DNA of 21,236 nucleotides from an uncultured Collinsella sp. (GTDB taxonomy: Bacteria > Actinomycetota > Coriobacteriia > Coriobacteriales > Coriobacteriaceae): the NCBI GenBank assembly GCA_902489665.1, contig CABUAT010000034.1, forward strand, positions 1-21,236, given 5' to 3'. This document shows, one piece after another, positions 21,121 to 21,236 of this stretch. Below the pieces are notes generated by a model. That model did no database searches and had not been told where the DNA came from. It saw only the letters and a program-made list of their open reading frames with translations. Position 1 is the first letter of the stretch, and each line of letters opens with the position of its first letter. Position numbers and translations under genes: made by a program.

Positions 21121-21160
21121 TTCCCACATTCATCCGCACATGTGCGGATGAATGTGGGAA
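21121..21160. repeat. Perfect 40-bp palindrome without spacer
   Basis: Each 20-base arm (21121-21140, 21141-21160) is the exact reverse complement of the other; the arm begins TTCCCACATT and the centre is GCACATGTGC. An imperfect extra copy of part of the arm (TTCATCCG-a-ACA, 21108-21119, against TTCATCCG-c-ACA, 21129-21140) precedes it. No T-run follows on either strand, so a simple terminator is unlikely. It lies between the divergent tRNA-Thr promoter and a plus-strand gene start and could be an operator, a recombination site or a strong RNA hairpin. Confidence 0.9.
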
Positions 21161-21173
21161 CCCGATACCCTGA

Positions 21174-21192
21174 GGGCCGGACCGGCCGGCCC
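21174..21192 (+). repeat. GC-rich hairpin before the terminal gene
   Basis: GGGCCGG (21174-21180) and CCGGCCC (21186-21192) can pair around ACCGG, ten bases before the ribosome site of the last gene. Confidence 0.45.
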
Positions 21193-21211
21193 CGGGAGAT
21201 CGGAGGACGGC

Positions 21212-21236
21212 ATGTCCGGAAAGAGGAAGAAGGGTT
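21212..21236 (+). CDS. Start of a gene cut by the window edge
   Basis: ATG 21212 is preceded by GGAGG at 21202-21206 with five bases spacing, and the frame reads MSGKRKKG to the edge. The basic start cannot identify the product. The palindrome and GC-rich hairpin lie in its upstream region. Confidence 0.5.

Noticed and set aside
20819..21139. A 106-residue minus-strand reading frame containing SVAQLVEHRSRKAGVTGSSPVAG
   Set aside because: That string is the well-known translation of a tRNA gene; the region is tRNA-Thr and its flanks.
1..21236. CRISPR array, transposase/IS element, rRNA or phage module
   Set aside because: No regularly spaced repeats, no transposase or integrase motifs and no rRNA signatures were seen.

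Overview
The window looks like a chromosome segment from a high-GC gut actinobacterium of the class Coriobacteriia, most likely Collinsella or a close relative. I infer this from the GC-rich third codon positions, the acidic proteins, the strong GGAGG-type ribosome sites and the gene content (a complete mannose-family PTS with amino-sugar catabolic genes, and a long-form Hpf). No 16S gene is present, so the genus is an inference.

Layout. 1-681: a terminator, then about 650 bases without a convincing gene but with a good promoter and GC-rich foldable sequence. 682-3609: an orphan solute-binding lipoprotein, the ribosome hibernation factor hpf and a DegV-family lipid-binding protein. 3702-6985: a tightly packed set of a beta-hydroxyacid dehydrogenase with a His/Cys-rich tail, a small membrane protein, a HEAT-repeat-like protein and an NAD-type isocitrate dehydrogenase. 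7112-8197: a membrane-anchored, SurA-N-like extracytoplasmic protein. 8306-9193 (minus strand): a DUF2975 membrane protein plus XRE regulator pair with a palindrome over its promoter.

9194-19949 is the core accessory region: a hexosamine cluster, probably for N-acetylgalactosamine/galactosamine from mucin. After a 700-base control region rich in inverted and direct repeats come PTS EIIA, a YajC-like protein, EIIB, EIIC and EIID, then a GntR/UTRA regulator, AgaS (amino-sugar-6-P deaminase/isomerase), NagA-type deacetylase, a minus-strand flavodoxin, a LacX-like aldose epimerase, a LacC-like tagatose-6-P kinase, a leftover C-terminus of a second nagA, and a YhcH/EbgC-family protein. A plausible route is PTS uptake as GalNAc-6-P, then deacetylation (NagA), deamination/isomerisation to tagatose-6-P (AgaS) and phosphorylation to tagatose-1,6-bisphosphate (LacC). 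The aldolase for the last step is not in the window. A shared AACTGGT half-site occurs before the PTS operon and before agaS, and probably marks operators of the GntR protein.

19950-21236: an AT-richer segment with a frame-disrupted minus-strand gene of unknown function, a tRNA-Thr(CGU) with its own promoter and terminator, a perfect 40-bp palindrome, and the start of a new plus-strand gene at the edge. I found no CRISPR array, transposase, integrase or rRNA. The most notable items are the nagA remnant, the operator family, the YajC gene inside the PTS operon, the metal-binding tail repeat, the dinucleotide-tract frameshift and the 40-bp palindrome. I do not see a clear wholly new system.
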